Positions 44,716-54,857 are shown, counted from the stretch's first letter. The stretch: 64,000 nucleotides of DNA from Ulvibacter litoralis (GCF_900102055.1 NZ_FNBA01000002.1:806001-870000); one strand, 5' to 3'. Numbers and translations are program-made. The notes: a model not told the origin generated them from the sequence alone.

Positions 44716-44884
44716 AAAAAAAGCCTACATTAATAGTGATTGTTGAATAAACTCCTTAAAAACAAGTTTAGGGCTAATATGCTGGTCAAGTATCCGTTCG
44801 AAGACGGCTCGCTTTTGCAACAGTAACTCACCCTTTTTAAAGATGTAACGTTGAGTTTACCAAAAAATATACTAATGTAGGCAG
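44716..44884 (-). ncRNA. ssrS: 6S RNA (6S-Flavo type)
   Basis: In the 217-nt gap between zapA and rny the minus strand holds a closing stem GCCTACATTA (complement of 44873-44882) with TAATGTAGGC (complement of 44723-44732), ended by a T-run, enclosing about 140 nt with internal stem segments separated by a bulged centre. The size, long closing helix, U-tract and location next to zapA match 6S RNA, which sequesters housekeeping RNA polymerase. The flavobacterial form was described from covariation as 6S-Flavo. Ends are approximate. Confidence 0.72.
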
Positions 44885-44910
44885 TAACCTTATTTTATTT
44901 AAAGAACGTC

Positions 44911-45201
44911 TTATGATAAATGATCCTGCAATAATTGATTTAAAGCGGTAAGCTTATCCTCTATTTCTTGCGAATCTGTATCTTTATCAATGCTTTTTTG
45001 CTCCACCTGAGCTGCAAATTGCAAAGCACACATGGCTAATACATCCTGCTTATCTCGTACGGCGTAATTTTGTTCAAACCTTTTAATCATTTCTTCTATC
45101 TTCTTAGCCGCTAGCCTAAGTCCTTCTTCTTGCGAAGGATTGATTGTTAAAGGATAGACCCTATCTGCAATCGATAATTTTATTTTTAATTGGTCTGACA
45201 T
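44911..45201 (-). CDS. zapA: cell division protein ZapA
   Basis: 96 residues: a small globular head (MSDQLKIKLSIADRVYPLTINPSQEEGLRLAAKKIEEM, residues 1-38) and a coiled-coil tail, the normal ZapA plan. It bundles FtsZ filaments at the division ring. The partner gene 8 nt upstream encodes another coiled-coil protein, so the two are co-transcribed. The following gene on the strand is 6S RNA. Confidence 0.9.
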   Translation of the reverse strand: MSDQLKIKLSIADRVYPLTINPSQEEGLRLAAKKIEEMIKRFEQNYAVRDKQDVLAMCALQFAAQVEQKSIDKDTDSQEIEDKLTALNQLLQDHLS

Positions 45202-45209
45202 TATTTATT

Positions 45210-45500
45210 TTATTCGGAAAGTTGGGTAATACACTGATCAATTTCCCGAACAAGAGCATTTATCTTGAGTTTTGTATCTCGTTTGTATTCGTCGCTGCCA
45301 AGCATTGAATTTGCTAATTTTAATGAATTACATTTTTCTTGCCAATCTGCTATTTCACTTTGAAAATCCTGTTGTTGTGATTTCAAAGTAGCAACTTCAT
45401 CCTCTAAATTAGTCTTAATTTGCTTCAGTTTTTGATGACTGTGGAGCAATTTGCTTATCCTATTTTCAAGAGAATCAACAATTTCTGAAATATGGCTCAT
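45210..45500 (-). CDS. short coiled-coil protein upstream of zapA
   Basis: 96 residues, almost entirely helical and heptad-like (EIVDSLENRISKLLHSHQKLKQIKTNLEDEVATLKSQQQDF). It resembles ZapB in length and coiled-coil nature without detectable sequence signature. The 8-nt spacing from zapA supports a role in the division ring as a ZapA partner; that is an inference from context. Confidence 0.75.
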   Translation of the reverse strand: MSHISEIVDSLENRISKLLHSHQKLKQIKTNLEDEVATLKSQQQDFQSEIADWQEKCNSLKLANSMLGSDEYKRDTKLKINALVREIDQCITQLSE

Positions 45501-45638
45501 TAAAATTTATTTCAATACTACTCTTACAAAGTTAACATACCAACGGTAATAACCCAACTGTTTTCTATTATTTTTTGTATTATTGATAATCGGACACAAT
45601 AAATCTTCATCTCTCCCCTTTATTACACACTGTATTAT

Positions 45639-45646
45639 TATTTTTG
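45639..45646 (+). promoter_or_regulatory. -7 promoter box of the M23 peptidase gene
   Basis: TATTTTTG matches TAnnTTTG and ends only 4 bases before the ATG at 45651, so transcription should begin at or within a base or two of the start codon (leaderless mRNA). Confidence 0.55.
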
Positions 45647-45650
45647 CTTT

Positions 45651-47342
45651 ATGAAGAAGATTATTTTCGCACTGTTTTTATTGGGAGTAACAGCCAACAG
45701 CCAGAACAACATACCTACCGACTATTTTAGCAACCCGTTAGAAATACCTCTTATCCTTTCTGGAAGTTTTGGTGAGCTACGTAGCAATCATTTTCATAGT
45801 GGATTGGATATTAAAACACAACAACGGGAAGGTATTCCAATTTATGCACCTGCAGATGGATATGTGAAACGTATTAAAGTGGGGCATTATGGCTACGGAA
45901 AGGCCTTATACATACAACATCCTAACGGCTACACCACCGTATATGCGCACTTAAGAGAATATGCTGGTGCGATTGATGCGTATGTAAAAAAGAATCAATA
46001 CGATAAAGAAACTTACGAAATTGAACTGTTTCCAGACAATACAACTCTCAATATTGCAAAAGGAGACATTATTGCATACACTGGAAACTCAGGAAGTAGC
46101 GGTGGCCCACACTTACATTACGAAATAAGAGATGCTTCTTCTCGCCCTATGAATCCTATGCTATTTGGTGTTGATATTCCCGACACGAAGAAACCATTGG
46201 TGAATACTGTCATGGTATATCCCATCAGTGATGATGCACAAATAAATCAATCTCAAAACCCAATCAAACTTCGATTAATTCATCAAAAAGACGGTTCCTT
46301 TAAAGCTGAAAAGATTACAGCCTTTGGTAAAATTGGCTTCGGAATAAATACAAATGACCAGCAAGATGGCGCTTCAAACAAAAACGGCGTTTACGACATT
46401 AAAACCACTTTTAATGGGGTTGAAAAATATAACATTCAGTTTAAGAAGTTCTCTTTTGACGAAACACGATACCTAAATAGATATATTGATTATAGCTATT
46501 TTATGAAGAATAGAAATAGGGTTCAGAAATTATTCCGCGAAAGCAACAATCCGCTGAGCCTTATTACTGAAGTTGACGATAATGGGTACATCACGATTGA
46601 AGAAGGCTTTACCTCTACCTACACTATTGAAATCACCGATTTTAAAGGTAATAAAACACTTGTCTCAATTCCTGTGGAAGGAAAGCAAGAAGAAATTTTA
46701 AAGCCAAAAGCGACCGCAGAAACCCCAGATTTTATACATGCAAATCAGGCAACATCGCTTACAAAAGGAAAGTTCAACGTATTTATTCCTGCAAATAGCT
46801 TGTATGAAGATGCGTACTTGGATATTTCAACACAAGGTGACACAATTCATTTACACGAAGACACCATTCCGATTCATAAAAACATTACGCTTTCAATAGA
46901 CGTGTCAAATTATAAAGGTCCCGACAAAGACAAATTGTATTTAGGTCGCCTGAACTACAAAGGAGATCCGTACTACAACAGTACTTATCGCAAGGGAGAC
47001 AAACTTTCAGCAAGAACAAGAACCTTCGGAACCTACACTTTAGTGCTCGACACAACACCACCAACCATAAAACCTGTTAATTTCGCTGCCAATAAGTGGA
47101 TTACTAAAAATAAAACACTTAAAATAAAGATTGATGACGACTTAAGTGGTATTAACACCTATAGAGCTACCATTAATGGAAAGTTCATTTTAATGGAATA
47201 TAATTACAAAACTGACGTTCTAACTTATGATTTTGATGACAAAGTCATAGACGAATCTGAAAACAATTTGAAAGTAATTGTTGTAGATAATGTAGGAAAT
47301 AGTGCTACATTTGAAGCAACCTTTTTCAGGAAAAATATATAA
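45651..47342 (+). CDS. M23-family metallopeptidase (LytM-type)
   Basis: 563 residues with signal peptide (MKKIIFALFLLGVTANSQ). The amino-terminal domain is a LytM endopeptidase: HFHSGLD (zinc ligands H49, D53), the TTVYAHL segment and GPHLHYEIR (H154, H156). A long beta-rich carboxy-terminal region follows, with repeated Ig-like strands. It cleaves peptidoglycan cross-links or acts as an activator. The motif is complete, so it should be catalytic. The TonB-dependent receptor follows 9 nt later. Confidence 0.9.
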   Translation: MKKIIFALFLLGVTANSQNNIPTDYFSNPLEIPLILSGSFGELRSNHFHSGLDIKTQQREGIPIYAPADGYVKRIKVGHYGYGKALYIQHPNGYTTVYAHLREYAGAIDAYVKKNQYDKETYEIELFPDNTTLNIAKGDIIAYTGNSGSSGGPHLHYEIRDASSRPMNPMLFGVDIPDTKKPLVNTVMVYPISDDAQINQSQNPIKLRLIHQKDGSFKAEKITAFGKIGFGINTNDQQDGASNKNGVYDIKTTFNGVEKYNIQFKKFSFDETRYLNRYIDYSYFMKNRNRVQKLFRESNNPLSLITEVDDNGYITIEEGFTSTYTIEITDFKGNKTLVSIPVEGKQEEILKPKATAETPDFIHANQATSLTKGKFNVFIPANSLYEDAYLDISTQGDTIHLHEDTIPIHKNITLSIDVSNYKGPDKDKLYLGRLNYKGDPYYNSTYRKGDKLSARTRTFGTYTLVLDTTPPTIKPVNFAANKWITKNKTLKIKIDDDLSGINTYRATINGKFILMEYNYKTDVLTYDFDDKVIDESENNLKVIVVDNVGNSATFEATFFRKNI

Positions 47343-47351
47343 AAAAAGCCT

Positions 47352-49814
47352 TTGAAAACTACAACTTTACCCTTCTTACTCTTCTTTTTAATCTCATCAA
47401 GTATTTTAGTTGCACAAAATGCAACCATAAGAGGAGTCCTTTTAGACACATCGAACACCCCTATTTCTGGCGCTAATATCACGTATGGTTCCGAAGGAGT
47501 TTTATCAGACTTAAATGGATACTACTTACTCGAAATACCTTCCAATCAAAAAATAACGGTTACGTATTCGTATGTGGGTCTTAAAAATGTGGAACTTTCA
47601 ATTACTTTAAAACCGAATGCCAATTACGAGTTCAATCCGGTGTTAAAAACAGACGAAATACAAATTGGAGTTGTAGAACTTTCAGCAAAAAGAAACAAAC
47701 GTATAGAAGGTGTTGTAACAATTAGCCCAGAAGCAATCCGAAAAATACCTGGAGCAAACGCGGGTGTAGAAAATTTATTAAAATCATTGCCTGGTGTAAA
47801 CGGAAACGATGAATTAAGTACTCAATACGCGGTTCGTGGTGGTAACTACGACGAAAATCTAGTGTATGTAAATGAAGTGGAAGTGTACCGTCCTTTCTTA
47901 ATTCGAAGCGGACAACAAGAAGGTTTAAGTTTTGTAAACAGTGACCTTACTTCAAACGTAGATTTCTCAGCCGGTGGTTTTCAAGCAAAATATGGAGATA
48001 AACTATCGTCTGTATTAGATATCACCTATCGTCAGCCCGTAGATTTTGGCGCCAGTTTAGATCTTAGTTTATTAGGAGCAAGCGCTTCAGTTGAAGGAAT
48101 TTCTAACGACGGAAAACTTACTGGTATTCTAGGACTTCGCTACCGTGACAATAGCTTGTTTGTAAACTCTAAACAAACAGAAACCAACTACAAACCTACT
48201 TTCGCAGACGCGCAAACTTATTTTACCTACAAATTCAATAATAAATTTGAATTGAGCTTTTTAGGAAACGTATCTATAAACGATTATCAATACGAACCGT
48301 TAACGCGTCAAACGAACTTCGGAACACTTACCGATCCTATTGCGCTATTGGTTTTTTATGAAGGTCAAGAAGTAGATCGTTACAACACGTATTTTGGTGC
48401 TTTAAAAGGAACCTATGTGCTTTCAGATAATTACACAGCGAAAGTTATCGGATCCATTTACCAAACACAAGAACAAGAACACTTTGATATTTTAGCACAA
48501 TACCGTTTAGGAGAAGTAAACACTAATATTGGAGATGAAAACCTTGGAGAAGTTGAATTTACGGAAGGAATTGGTTCTCAACTCACTCATGCTCGTAACG
48601 ATCTTGATGCCTTAATTTTAAATTTAGAACACAAAGGGAACATTAATATTGAAGATAATAATATTGAATACGGTATTAAATACACCCACGAAGACATTCG
48701 CGATCGTGTGCAGGAATATGAAATTATAGATTCGGCAGGTTTTTCTATTCGTCCGCCACTTCCAGATTTCGCAAACAACCAACCGTATTCACCCTACACC
48801 TCTCCTATTGTTCCTTATACAGAAATACGCGCTAAAAACGACGTTCAAATTGACCGTATCTCTGGATACGCACAATACAGTCGTCAATACGATTTAGACA
48901 ACAGCGAGCTATGGGTAAATGCAGGTGTACGAGCCCATAATTGGACAGTGAGCGGTCAAAACATCACAAGTACCACACAAACTACATTTAGTCCGAGAGC
49001 ACAAGTAACATTGAAGCCGAAATGGGACATGGACATGTTATTTCGTCTTTCGGGAGGATTATACCACCAACCGCCATTTTATCGTGAATTGAGAGATTCT
49101 ACAGGAACTGTTCGTCCAGATGTAAAAGCACAACAGTCGGTTCATATTGTACTTGGAAATGATTATAGTTTTAAATTATGGGACCGTCCGTTTACACTTA
49201 ATTCTGAAGCCTATTACAAGAAACTAAGTGATGTAAACCCATATACCTTAGAAAACGTTCGAATTAGATACAGAGCTAATAACAATGCGGAAGCTTATGC
49301 CTACGGATTAGATGTGCGCATGGCGGGTGAGTTTGTTATCGGAACTGAAAGTTGGATAAGCTTTGGGTATTTAAAAACAGAAGAAAACATAGACGATCGT
49401 GGTTATATCTTTAGACCCACAGATCAACGCTTAAAGTTTGGTGCGTTAATACAAGACTACGTAAAAGTAGTTCCTAACCTAAAAGGATACTTAAACTTAA
49501 CGTACAACACAGGATTGCCAGGCGGATCGCCAAGTTATGCAGACCCATACGACTATCAAGTGCGTTTACCAGATTACAAACGTGCCGATTTAGGGGTATC
49601 GTACGTAATTGTAGACAAAGACAATCTTCGTGAAAATGGTTGGTTACGTGTCTTTAAAGAATTCACTGTTGGAGCCGAGATATTCAATATATTCGATGTA
49701 CAGAACTCTATTACCAATACGTTTGTACGTGATATATACACCAAAGTACAGTATTCCATCCCGAATTACTTAACGCCAAGAGTATTCAACGTTAGAGCAA
49801 CTATGAAGTTTTAA
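47352..49814 (+). CDS. TonB-dependent outer-membrane receptor with CarboxypepD_reg-like domain
   Basis: 820 residues; start TTG at 47352 (no in-frame ATG before the signal peptide MKTTTLPFLLFFLISSSILVAQ). The amino-terminal beta-sandwich (ATIRGVLLDTSNTPISGANITYG...) is followed by the plug (GVENLLKSLPGVNGNDELSTQYAVRGGNYDEN) and a 22-strand barrel ending in MKF (terminal aromatic). No SusD partner is adjacent, so it is not a polysaccharide locus. It follows the M23 gene by 9 nt. Ligand unknown. Confidence 0.92.
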   Translation: MKTTTLPFLLFFLISSSILVAQNATIRGVLLDTSNTPISGANITYGSEGVLSDLNGYYLLEIPSNQKITVTYSYVGLKNVELSITLKPNANYEFNPVLKTDEIQIGVVELSAKRNKRIEGVVTISPEAIRKIPGANAGVENLLKSLPGVNGNDELSTQYAVRGGNYDENLVYVNEVEVYRPFLIRSGQQEGLSFVNSDLTSNVDFSAGGFQAKYGDKLSSVLDITYRQPVDFGASLDLSLLGASASVEGISNDGKLTGILGLRYRDNSLFVNSKQTETNYKPTFADAQTYFTYKFNNKFELSFLGNVSINDYQYEPLTRQTNFGTLTDPIALLVFYEGQEVDRYNTYFGALKGTYVLSDNYTAKVIGSIYQTQEQEHFDILAQYRLGEVNTNIGDENLGEVEFTEGIGSQLTHARNDLDALILNLEHKGNINIEDNNIEYGIKYTHEDIRDRVQEYEIIDSAGFSIRPPLPDFANNQPYSPYTSPIVPYTEIRAKNDVQIDRISGYAQYSRQYDLDNSELWVNAGVRAHNWTVSGQNITSTTQTTFSPRAQVTLKPKWDMDMLFRLSGGLYHQPPFYRELRDSTGTVRPDVKAQQSVHIVLGNDYSFKLWDRPFTLNSEAYYKKLSDVNPYTLENVRIRYRANNNAEAYAYGLDVRMAGEFVIGTESWISFGYLKTEENIDDRGYIFRPTDQRLKFGALIQDYVKVVPNLKGYLNLTYNTGLPGGSPSYADPYDYQVRLPDYKRADLGVSYVIVDKDNLRENGWLRVFKEFTVGAEIFNIFDVQNSITNTFVRDIYTKVQYSIPNYLTPRVFNVRATMKF

Positions 49815-49840
49815 GTAAAGAATTAAACTTGCTTTATTGT

Positions 49841-50992
49841 TTAGTCTTCTTTTACAAAATCTTTTAAGAAAGCCACAACGTAATCTACCTCTTCTTTGGT
49901 ATTAAACATACTAAAAGAAAAGCGTACCGATGGTTTTTGAAGATCTTCTTCGGAAAGTATTTCGTTTAAAACATGCGATCCTTTAGAACTACCACTTTGG
50001 CAAGCACTACCTCTAGAGCAAGCAATTCCATTTAAATCTAAATGAAACAGTAGCATAAGTCCCTTTTCAGGAGACATAGGAAAACAAATGTTTAAAACAG
50101 TATAGGTGCTTTTTGAAGCATCGTCGCAAGCGCCATTAAACTTCACGCCAGGAATCGCTTCAGAAATCTGATTTTTGAAATACTCTTTAACTTCTATGAT
50201 GTGAGCTCTTTCTGACTCTAAATTTTGATACGCAATTTTTAACGCTTCCGCCATACCTGCAATGGCGTAAACAGCTTCAGTTCCTGCTCGTAAGCCTCGC
50301 TCCTGTTCACCTCCAAAGATTAAAGGTTGCACACGATTACTTTTCCGAACAAATGCAAAACCAGCGCCTTTTGGTCCGTGAAACTTATGTGCTGCTGCAG
50401 TTGCAAAATCGATTGGAATATCCGAAAAATCTAGTTCGTAATGCCCCACAGATTGTACGGTGTCGCTATGAAACAAAGCATCGTATTGTTTGCAAAGAAG
50501 TGCCGTTCTTTTAAGATCTAACAAACACCCAATTTCATTATTAACATGCATTAAACTCACTAAGGTTTTATGCGTTTTATCTTGTAATAAAGTCTCTAAA
50601 TGATCGTAATCAACGCGACCAAAAGCATCAAGTTTTACGTAAGCAGCTTCAATTTGATGGGTTCGCACCAATTCGTTTACCGTGTAAAGAACAGCATGGT
50701 GCTCAATTTTACTTGTAATAATTCGAGTCACTCCAAGGTCACGAACACAGCTATTTAAAATCAAATTATCTGCTTCAGTCCCACCAGAGGTAAAAATTAT
50801 TTCTGAAGCCGACACTTTTAAATGCGCCGAAATTTCCTTTCGAGCATTCTCAAGTAACGATTTAGATGATCGCCCGTAAGAGTGTGTTGATGAGGGATTT
50901 CCGTATTCGGTTTTTAACACTTCGGTTATGCTACGAATTACCTCACTTCTTAATTGTGTCGTAGCCGCACTATCAAAATAAACTTTTTTCAT
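49841..50992 (-). CDS. cysteine desulfurase (NifS/IscS-like)
   Basis: 383 residues of a class V PLP enzyme. The PLP lysine is K203 in AAAHKFHGPKG, HxxN-type pyridoxal contacts are present in MHVNNEIG, and the catalytic cysteine is C331 in GSACQSGS. It draws sulfur from cysteine for Fe-S clusters or thiolation. It lacks an adjacent iscU or suf genes, so a tRNA-thiolation or general sulfur role is as likely as Fe-S assembly. Confidence 0.93.
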   Translation of the reverse strand: MKKVYFDSAATTQLRSEVIRSITEVLKTEYGNPSSTHSYGRSSKSLLENARKEISAHLKVSASEIIFTSGGTEADNLILNSCVRDLGVTRIITSKIEHHAVLYTVNELVRTHQIEAAYVKLDAFGRVDYDHLETLLQDKTHKTLVSLMHVNNEIGCLLDLKRTALLCKQYDALFHSDTVQSVGHYELDFSDIPIDFATAAAHKFHGPKGAGFAFVRKSNRVQPLIFGGEQERGLRAGTEAVYAIAGMAEALKIAYQNLESERAHIIEVKEYFKNQISEAIPGVKFNGACDDASKSTYTVLNICFPMSPEKGLMLLFHLDLNGIACSRGSACQSGSSKGSHVLNEILSEEDLQKPSVRFSFSMFNTKEEVDYVVAFLKDFVKED

Positions 50993-51088
50993 AGACTACA
51001 AAAATACGGATTAAAATAAGTTTGGAAGCAGTTTCGTTATAAAGAATTGTGTTACTTTGTATCACTTTAAATATTTCAGAAATAAAAA

Positions 51089-51952
51089 ATGAAAAAATTA
51101 CTAACACTCCTATTTGTATCTTCCTTATTTTTAGCCTGTAACGATGGGGACATTATTATTACTTCTTTCGATTTTGAAGATTCAGATTTAGAAAACTGTG
51201 GAGAAATAGGAAACTATGTGTTTTTTAAAATTAATAATAACGCTCAAGAAAGCATCTCGCTTAAATTAAATACAACCGATAGTCTTTTCTGGAAAACGAA
51301 AACCAACACCTATACATTAGACGGAACTACAAAATTTGTGAATTATAGAAAGTATGATGCTGATTTAACTTCTGCCTATTTTTGTAATAGCGTTCCTCCT
51401 ATTGCTCCATTAGTAACCGTAGAATATTTAGGTACTTCTGGGACCGCGACAATTATCACTACTGTAACGAGAGAAGATAATGATGGAGTGGAAGAAACCA
51501 ATCTTACTTTAGATACAGATGGCGACGGTATACCTAATTACTATGACGATGATGATGATGGTGACAACATTCCAACAGCTGCTGAGTTAGGTGATGATCC
51601 TACCAACCCTAAGGATACTGATGGAGATTCAATTCCTGATTATTTAGATGAAGACGATGACAACGACCTTATATTAACCCGCAATGAAGATCTAAATGGA
51701 AATTTAAATCCGTTAGACGATGTCACAGCACCTTCAGAAATACCGAATTATTTAAATCCAGACGTAACTACTGAAACAGTTATTAATGAATACAGAAGTC
51801 ACACCTACGATTTAAGTAGCGACATTATAGTGCAAGTGTTAAATGTGGTTTTAATAAATTCCGAAGAACAAATAAATCAGGAAGTTTTAGATTTTGGGGA
51901 TAAAACAGATGTATTAAACACGACAGTTACAAAAACACCTGTTTTTCAATAA
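51089..51952 (+). CDS. lipoprotein with TSP3-like calcium repeats
   Basis: 287 residues; lipobox C17 (SLFLAC) followed by NDGD. The middle (about 145-195) has DTDGDGIPNYYDDDDD and DTDGDSIPDYLDEDDDND, acidic repeats of the thrombospondin type 3 kind that bind Ca2+. The flanks are beta-rich with no catalytic motif. Surface or periplasmic lipoprotein of unknown role; it converges with the Smr gene, with 0 nt between stops. Confidence 0.8.
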   Translation: MKKLLTLLFVSSLFLACNDGDIIITSFDFEDSDLENCGEIGNYVFFKINNNAQESISLKLNTTDSLFWKTKTNTYTLDGTTKFVNYRKYDADLTSAYFCNSVPPIAPLVTVEYLGTSGTATIITTVTREDNDGVEETNLTLDTDGDGIPNYYDDDDDGDNIPTAAELGDDPTNPKDTDGDSIPDYLDEDDDNDLILTRNEDLNGNLNPLDDVTAPSEIPNYLNPDVTTETVINEYRSHTYDLSSDIIVQVLNVVLINSEEQINQEVLDFGDKTDVLNTTVTKTPVFQ

Positions 51953-52501
51953 TTAAGGCTTTTTATTCTGAAAGATATATATTTCAGTAGCACCTCTACC
52001 ATATTTTTGATAGTCGGCATCGTTATATTGTATGTTTTCATATTGTCGAAATAAGTATTCAAGTTCTGCACGAAGCACTCCTTCTCCTACGCCATGAATG
52101 AAAACGACACGTTGTATTTTCTTTTTAATAGCAAAATCTAATTGTCGTTTTGCAGTGTCTAATTGTATGGTAAGCATCTCATAATTACTTAAATACTTAC
52201 TTTTAGGCACCAATTGATGAATATGCAAATCTACTTCCATAGGAGGCAGACTACGTTCTTTAGGTTTTACACGTTTTGAATTTTTATTCTTTTTTATTTC
52301 TTTTTCTGAAAGCACTTCGGAAAGATTTTCAGGAAGAAACTCTTTTTTAGATAATACCTTGTCTAAAACAAGCAATTCTTCCTTCTGAAAGCCGATTTCA
52401 AAATCATCTTCAGTGAGAACAAAAATGGTAATTCCTTCAACTTTTGAAACCACTCCAGAAATATCATCGTCAATCACTAAAACTTTATCTCCTACTTTCA
52501 T
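51953..52501 (-). CDS. Smr-domain protein with DUF2027-like amino terminus
   Basis: 183 residues from the ATG at 52499-52501 (MKVGDKVLVIDDD); an upstream TTG is less likely. The amino-terminal beta-rich region (KVGDKVLVIDDDISGVVSKVEG) recalls DUF2027/MutS2 KOW-like parts, and residues 85-180 form the Smr domain with DLHIHQL and HGVGEGVLRAELEYLF, an MutS2-like nuclease signature. Involved in nucleic-acid cleavage or ribosome/mRNA surveillance. The MutS ATPase core is absent. Confidence 0.85.
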   Translation of the reverse strand: MKVGDKVLVIDDDISGVVSKVEGITIFVLTEDDFEIGFQKEELLVLDKVLSKKEFLPENLSEVLSEKEIKKNKNSKRVKPKERSLPPMEVDLHIHQLVPKSKYLSNYEMLTIQLDTAKRQLDFAIKKKIQRVVFIHGVGEGVLRAELEYLFRQYENIQYNDADYQKYGRGATEIYIFQNKKP

Positions 52502-52674
52502 ATTTTTCAAATTTATTACTATATTGCTCTAACCAATATAAAGACAAGTAGTTAAAATCTTTAAAACAAGAGTTTTCCTACATTTTTTTTGCGGTTATCA
52601 AATATATTTGTACCTTTATCGCGGAAATATAATATTTCTACCCAAATATATGATGTTTTATACACTTTAAAATT

Positions 52675-54588
52675 ATGAAAAACCTACTACTTACAACAGC
52701 TTCTCTGTTATTTTCCCTCGCAGCGGTAGCACAACTTTATGTAGAGCCAAATGGCGGAACCGATTCCTATATCTATGTAAAAGATCAAGTTTTATTTGTT
52801 ACGGACGATGTATCACTTGTTAAAAACCCCACAGTTAACTCTGAACCAAGTATTTATTTACGCGAAGAAGCGCAACTAATACAAGGAAGCGGAACTACTG
52901 AAAATAGTGGAAATGGAACCATCTCTGTATATCAAGATAATCCAGGATCAGATTCATACGATTATACGTATTGGGCCTCTCCTGTTGGGGATGAAACTGT
53001 TTCAGGTACTGGAAACAAAGCTTTTGGAATTAGAAAGTATAATGATGTTGTAAGTGAAAGAGAATCTACTCCTGCTGGATTCACTTCATCAGTAAATGGT
53101 ATCGCGTCTCCTAGTTTAACAATTTCTAACAGATGGATTTATACCTATCATGATGGATGGACGTACGTAGGAGATGGAACTGGAATTCCAGCAGGTCGTG
53201 GTTTCTCTATGAAAGGTGTTGGTCTTGCAAATGTAGGTCAAACATACGATTTTAGAGGTCGTCCTAATAATGGGGATATTGTTGTTCCTGTATCTGCAGG
53301 AAGTGTCGCAAACTCAGGAACTCTTTCTGGAAACCCTTATCCTTCTGGATTGGACTTAAACAAATTATTTTATGAATCAGGAAATGAAGAAATTGAAAAC
53401 TTTTGGTATTGGGATGAAGATCGCAGTGTAGATTCACATTTTTATGTAGATAATAAAGGGGGGTATGGTACATGGATTCCAGGACCAGAAGACCCAACAG
53501 GTACTCTTCCTGGCACGTACACCCAACCAATGTTTTATAATTATGATAACAGTGGAACTGCTGGAGCATCAACTGGAGTATCTGGAGCTTTATTAGACAG
53601 ACGTATTGCACCTATCGGACAAGGATTTGTAATTGTAGGTCAAAATACTTTACCAGGGGGTTCTGATGGATTCATAACTATTAAAAACAGCCATAGAGTC
53701 TATCGAAAAGAAGGAGACCTTTCTGTTTTTCACCGTACTGCTGGAAGAGCTTCTTCTACAATTGACAGCAATAATACTATAGGATATAACAACGGTACTT
53801 CAATAAGTACTGGAACAACGACAACAACGACTACTACTACTCAAGGACAGGAAGTTTTATCTGCAGCAAATACAGACACTAGAATGCCGCATTTACGTTT
53901 GAATACTTATTTTAACGAAACTCATATGAGACAGTTAGTTTTAAACTTCTATGATGAGGCAACAGATGGATATGATCGTGGTTTAGATGGATTGAGTCCA
54001 ATGGATGCTACGTCTGAAGCGTATTTCCCAATTGGAGGAGATACACCTAATCCTTATGTTATTCAAACGGTTCCTTTTGAAATGGAAAAACAAATTCCTT
54101 TCGCATTCAATATAGCTACTGAAACAAGAGTTGTACTTACAGCAATTGAAGAAGTAAGAGTTAATAATGAAGCATACCTTTACGATAGCGCTACAGATAC
54201 GTACGATCAAATTACTGGAGATCGAACAGCTAGTGTTTTACTTCCTGCGGGTGAATATTTAGACCGTTTCTTTATTGTATTTAGAGACATGAGAAGAGAG
54301 GCTACAGCTCAAAACGAAGAAACTGCTACTCGTATGCAACAAAACGTTGACTTCTTCCAAAACAACTCAGCGCAACAATTAGAAGTTTCAAATCCTGAAG
54401 GATACAATATTGCAAAAGCAAATATTTTTGCAATGACGGGTCAGTTAGTTTACAAAGCAACAGATTTAGGAAATAATTCTAGATTTACCTTCCCTACTGG
54501 AAACTTAAGTGATGGTATTTACTTAGTAATGCTTACAACTACAGACAACCTTGCTGTTAATTACAAGATTACAGTAAAAAATAACTAA
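52675..54588 (+). CDS. T9SS-exported surface protein with type A sorting domain
   Basis: 637 residues; signal MKNLLLTTASLLFSLAAVAQ. A long beta-rich body is followed by a type A carboxy-terminal sorting domain (NPEGYNIAKANIFAMTGQLVYK... to NLAVNYKITVKNN), which directs export through the PorQ-type system. A run of nine threonines (53815-53841, ACN repeat) precedes the last third. There is no enzyme motif; probably a secreted or attached adhesin-like protein. The porQ gene is in this same window. Confidence 0.88.
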   Translation: MKNLLLTTASLLFSLAAVAQLYVEPNGGTDSYIYVKDQVLFVTDDVSLVKNPTVNSEPSIYLREEAQLIQGSGTTENSGNGTISVYQDNPGSDSYDYTYWASPVGDETVSGTGNKAFGIRKYNDVVSERESTPAGFTSSVNGIASPSLTISNRWIYTYHDGWTYVGDGTGIPAGRGFSMKGVGLANVGQTYDFRGRPNNGDIVVPVSAGSVANSGTLSGNPYPSGLDLNKLFYESGNEEIENFWYWDEDRSVDSHFYVDNKGGYGTWIPGPEDPTGTLPGTYTQPMFYNYDNSGTAGASTGVSGALLDRRIAPIGQGFVIVGQNTLPGGSDGFITIKNSHRVYRKEGDLSVFHRTAGRASSTIDSNNTIGYNNGTSISTGTTTTTTTTTQGQEVLSAANTDTRMPHLRLNTYFNETHMRQLVLNFYDEATDGYDRGLDGLSPMDATSEAYFPIGGDTPNPYVIQTVPFEMEKQIPFAFNIATETRVVLTAIEEVRVNNEAYLYDSATDTYDQITGDRTASVLLPAGEYLDRFFIVFRDMRREATAQNEETATRMQQNVDFFQNNSAQQLEVSNPEGYNIAKANIFAMTGQLVYKATDLGNNSRFTFPTGNLSDGIYLVMLTTTDNLAVNYKITVKNN

Positions 54589-54628
54589 TACGTTTCTGAT
54601 AATAGTAGAATACCATATTTAAAAGTGT

Positions 54629-54660
54629 AAAAAGCGGTTCTCACGAACCGCTTTTTTTTT
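54629..54660 (+). terminator. terminator of the T9SS gene
   Basis: AAGCGGTTC (54632-54640) pairs with GAACCGCTT (54645-54653) around TCAC, then ten T's. Confidence 0.93.
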
Positions 54661-54857
54661 GCGCATATATCGTACTTAAAAATTTCATTCTATCAAATTA
54701 AACAAAGCGAAAGCCTTTCAGAAAAAACACCTACCCTATCTATTATTACGAGAAAGAGTTTTAAAGGGTGTACCTTACTAAATAAAGAAGAAACTAGCAT
54801 TTATATCACACATCCTTATTTCCATTGATAGAATCACTTACAAGAGTTTATTCAAAG

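Noticed and set aside
49841-50992. Cysteine desulfurase as part of a DNA phosphorothioation (Dnd) defence locus
   Set aside because: No dndBCDE genes are adjacent, and the neighbours are housekeeping or lipoprotein genes.
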